6,694 nt of DNA from Magnetococcales bacterium. Lineage in GTDB: Bacteria; Pseudomonadota; Magnetococcia; Magnetococcales; Magnetaquicoccaceae. Below, one piece after another: positions 5,538 to 6,694 of the stretch. The notes under the pieces are model-generated. The model searched no databases, was not told where the DNA came from, and was given only the letters and a program-made list of their open reading frames with translations. The stretch is taken from positions 1 to 6,694 of the forward strand of contig JADGCE010000035.1 of the NCBI GenBank assembly GCA_015229095.1, read 5' to 3'. The position numbers and the translations under genes are program-made. Within the stretch, counting starts at the first letter, position 1, and each line of letters starts with the position of its first letter.

Positions 5538-6380
5538 ATGCGCACAGATCGCCCCCCCACCCTGCTGATCGTGGCCGGCTCCGACCCCACCGCCGGTGCC
5601 GGCCTGCAAGCCGATCTGAAAACCGCCACCTGTCTGGGTGTCTATGCCTACACCGCCGTCACCGCCATCACCCTCCAGGATGGCCAACGGGTCCATGCCG
5701 TCCACCCCCTGGAGGCCCGCCAGGTGGCCGAACAGATGCGCATCTGTCTGACCAACCTGCCGGTGGACGCCATCAAACTGGGGATGCTGGCCAACCGGGG
5801 GATACTCCTGGCGGTGAGCGAAGTGCTACACGAGTGGCCCCACATTCCCGTCATCGCCGACCCGGTCCTCGCCGGCACCGGCGGCGGCACCCTCCTGGAG
5901 AGCGAGGGCACCGAGCTCTACCTGACCCACCTGCTGCCCCACATCACCCTGCTCACCCCCAACCTGCCCGAAGCCGAACGCCTCAGCGGGCTGCGGGTGC
6001 GCACGCTCCCCGACATGGAACAGGCCGCCCGGCGCCTGGCCGGCCACCGCCCCACCACCGTTCTGATTACCGGCGGTCACCTTCCCGGTGACACCCTCAC
6101 CGATCTGCTCTGGGATGGCAAAAACGTCGAGCTTTTTCACAGTCAACGCCTGCCCGGCCCCGGCTTCCACGGCACCGGCTGCACCCTGACCACCGCCATC
6201 GCCGTCGGGCTGGCCCAGGGAAAAAGCAGCTCGGAAGCCGTGCGCTACGCCCTGCTCTACCTGCGCCGCGCCATGATCGACAGCCTCCCCCTCGGCGCCG
6301 GACAACGCCTGCTCAACCATCCCCCAGGGGCCCTGCCCCTGGACCCCGCCAGGGGGGATAATCCCCCCTGGACCCCCTGA
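5538..6380 (+). CDS. thiD: Hydroxymethylpyrimidine / phosphomethylpyrimidine kinase ThiD
   Basis: Ribokinase-family enzyme that phosphorylates 4-amino-5-hydroxymethyl-2-methylpyrimidine and then its monophosphate, giving the pyrimidine diphosphate used to make thiamine phosphate. The 280-residue product has VAGSDPTAGAGLQADLKT at 12-29 (substrate-binding N-terminus), DPVLAGTGGGTLL at 108-120, TPNLPEAERLSG at 140-151, and GPGFHGTGCTL at 207-217, the family anion-hole motif with Cys215. The natural end appears to be GAGQRLLNH (253-261), which resembles the usual C-terminus. Residues 262-280 (Pro-rich) and the stop codon come from repeat copy R3. The ATG at 5538 has a good ribosome site. No thiamine riboswitch (CTGAGA core) is visible upstream and no other thi gene is nearby. 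Identity is firm; the two-step activity is a family property. Confidence 0.93.
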   Translation: MRTDRPPTLLIVAGSDPTAGAGLQADLKTATCLGVYAYTAVTAITLQDGQRVHAVHPLEARQVAEQMRICLTNLPVDAIKLGMLANRGILLAVSEVLHEWPHIPVIADPVLAGTGGGTLLESEGTELYLTHLLPHITLLTPNLPEAERLSGLRVRTLPDMEQAARRLAGHRPTTVLITGGHLPGDTLTDLLWDGKNVELFHSQRLPGPGFHGTGCTLTTAIAVGLAQGKSSSEAVRYALLYLRRAMIDSLPLGAGQRLLNHPPGALPLDPARGDNPPWTP

Positions 6381-6385
6381 TTGTT
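6321..6385 (+). repeat. Tandem-hairpin repeat, copy R3, inside the thiD 3' end
   Basis: This is the third copy: CCAGGGGC/GCCCCTGG with loop CCT (6324-6331/6335-6342), linker ACCCCG, then CCAGGGGGG/CCCCCCTGG with loop ATAAT (6349-6357/6363-6371). It ends in a CCCCCTGATTGTT tail. It is read in frame as the last 19 residues of ThiD, and the tail provides the TGA stop (6378-6380). TTGTTTT after the last stem could make it a weak terminator. Confidence 0.85.
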
Positions 6386-6433
6386 TTCAGAAAAATATGT
6401 AAAAGGAAGAGGGGAGAGAGGCAGGGTATCTCT

Positions 6434-6694
6434 TTAGCGGGGGGCGGCCCGCACCGCCCGCAGCGGCCAAACCGCATTGCGACGCTCCTGGCTGCCATTA
6501 TACAACATGCCATTGGCCGGCGCCAAATACCAGACATGACCCGGATTGGCCGCATGGGGAGTGGCCGACCAATAATAACCGGCGGCAATCGTACCCACAA
6601 ACAACCCACTTTCCTGCCAGTCCAACAGATATTGCATCTCCTCCATGGTGGGCAGCCGCCAATCGCCACGCCCGGAACCATCCGACAACTGACA
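6434..6694 (-). CDS. C-terminal part of a DUF1566 / Lcl_C-like protein
   Basis: The 86 visible residues are the C-terminal end of a protein that runs off the right edge; no start is present. Features resemble the DUF1566 (Lcl_C) domain: GDWRLPTMEEMQYLLDWQ near the visible start, YYWSATPHAANPGHVWYLA in the middle, then NGMLYNGSQERRNAVWPLRAVR at the end, where the family has a closing VRPVR-like strand. The order WRLPT, YWSAT, final Arg-rich strand is the family signature. Such domains occur on many secreted or surface proteins of unknown function, often near formylglycine-enzyme or C-lectin-like folds; the role here is unknown. It converges with thiD, 53 bases away. That gap holds only a pyrimidine-rich minus strand and no obvious terminator. 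Confidence 0.75.
   Translation of the reverse strand, partial: CQLSDGSGRGDWRLPTMEEMQYLLDWQESGLFVGTIAAGYYWSATPHAANPGHVWYLAPANGMLYNGSQERRNAVWPLRAVRAAPR

Overview
This window looks like chromosomal housekeeping DNA from a GC-rich, respiring proteobacterium. It carries a complete three-gene cytochrome bc1 operon with a full-length (unsplit) 403-residue cytochrome b and a Tat-type Rieske protein. It also has a long-form (529-residue) phosphoglycerate dehydrogenase and GC-rich hairpin repeats between genes. Together with the DUF1566-type fragment at the right edge, these fit an alphaproteobacterium-like lineage, possibly close to Magnetococcales. That placement is an impression from the protein sequences, not a demonstrated assignment.

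Layout from left to right: (1) trmL, a tRNA wobble-base 2'-O-methyltransferase, on the minus strand (35-523). (2) A 238-base divergent intergenic region with a perfect 7+1+7 palindrome overlapping a promoter-like -35 box. (3) The plus-strand operon petA-petB-petC (762-3462), coding for the Rieske Fe-S protein, cytochrome b and cytochrome c1. (4) A convergent gap (3463-3670) packed with five hairpins, including repeat copy R1. (5) serA on the minus strand (3671-5260), the first enzyme of serine synthesis. (6) A divergent gap (5261-5537) with a good serA promoter, a short hexanucleotide repeat and repeat copy R2. (7) thiD on the plus strand (5538-6380), the HMP/HMP-P kinase of thiamine synthesis, whose last 19 codons and stop codon are supplied by repeat copy R3. 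(8) The C-terminal end of a DUF1566/Lcl_C-like protein on the minus strand, running off the right edge.

The pet genes form one functional unit: their products together oxidise quinol and reduce cytochrome c while moving protons across the inner membrane. trmL, serA and thiD are unrelated single genes in tRNA modification, amino acid and cofactor metabolism.

I see no clearly new multi-gene system. The most interesting signals are the three-copy tandem-hairpin repeat, whose stem arms change in step so that pairing is kept; its use as coding sequence at the end of thiD; a 35-40 residue helical-looking insertion in cytochrome c1 before the haem-ligand loop; and the palindrome in the shared trmL/petA control region.
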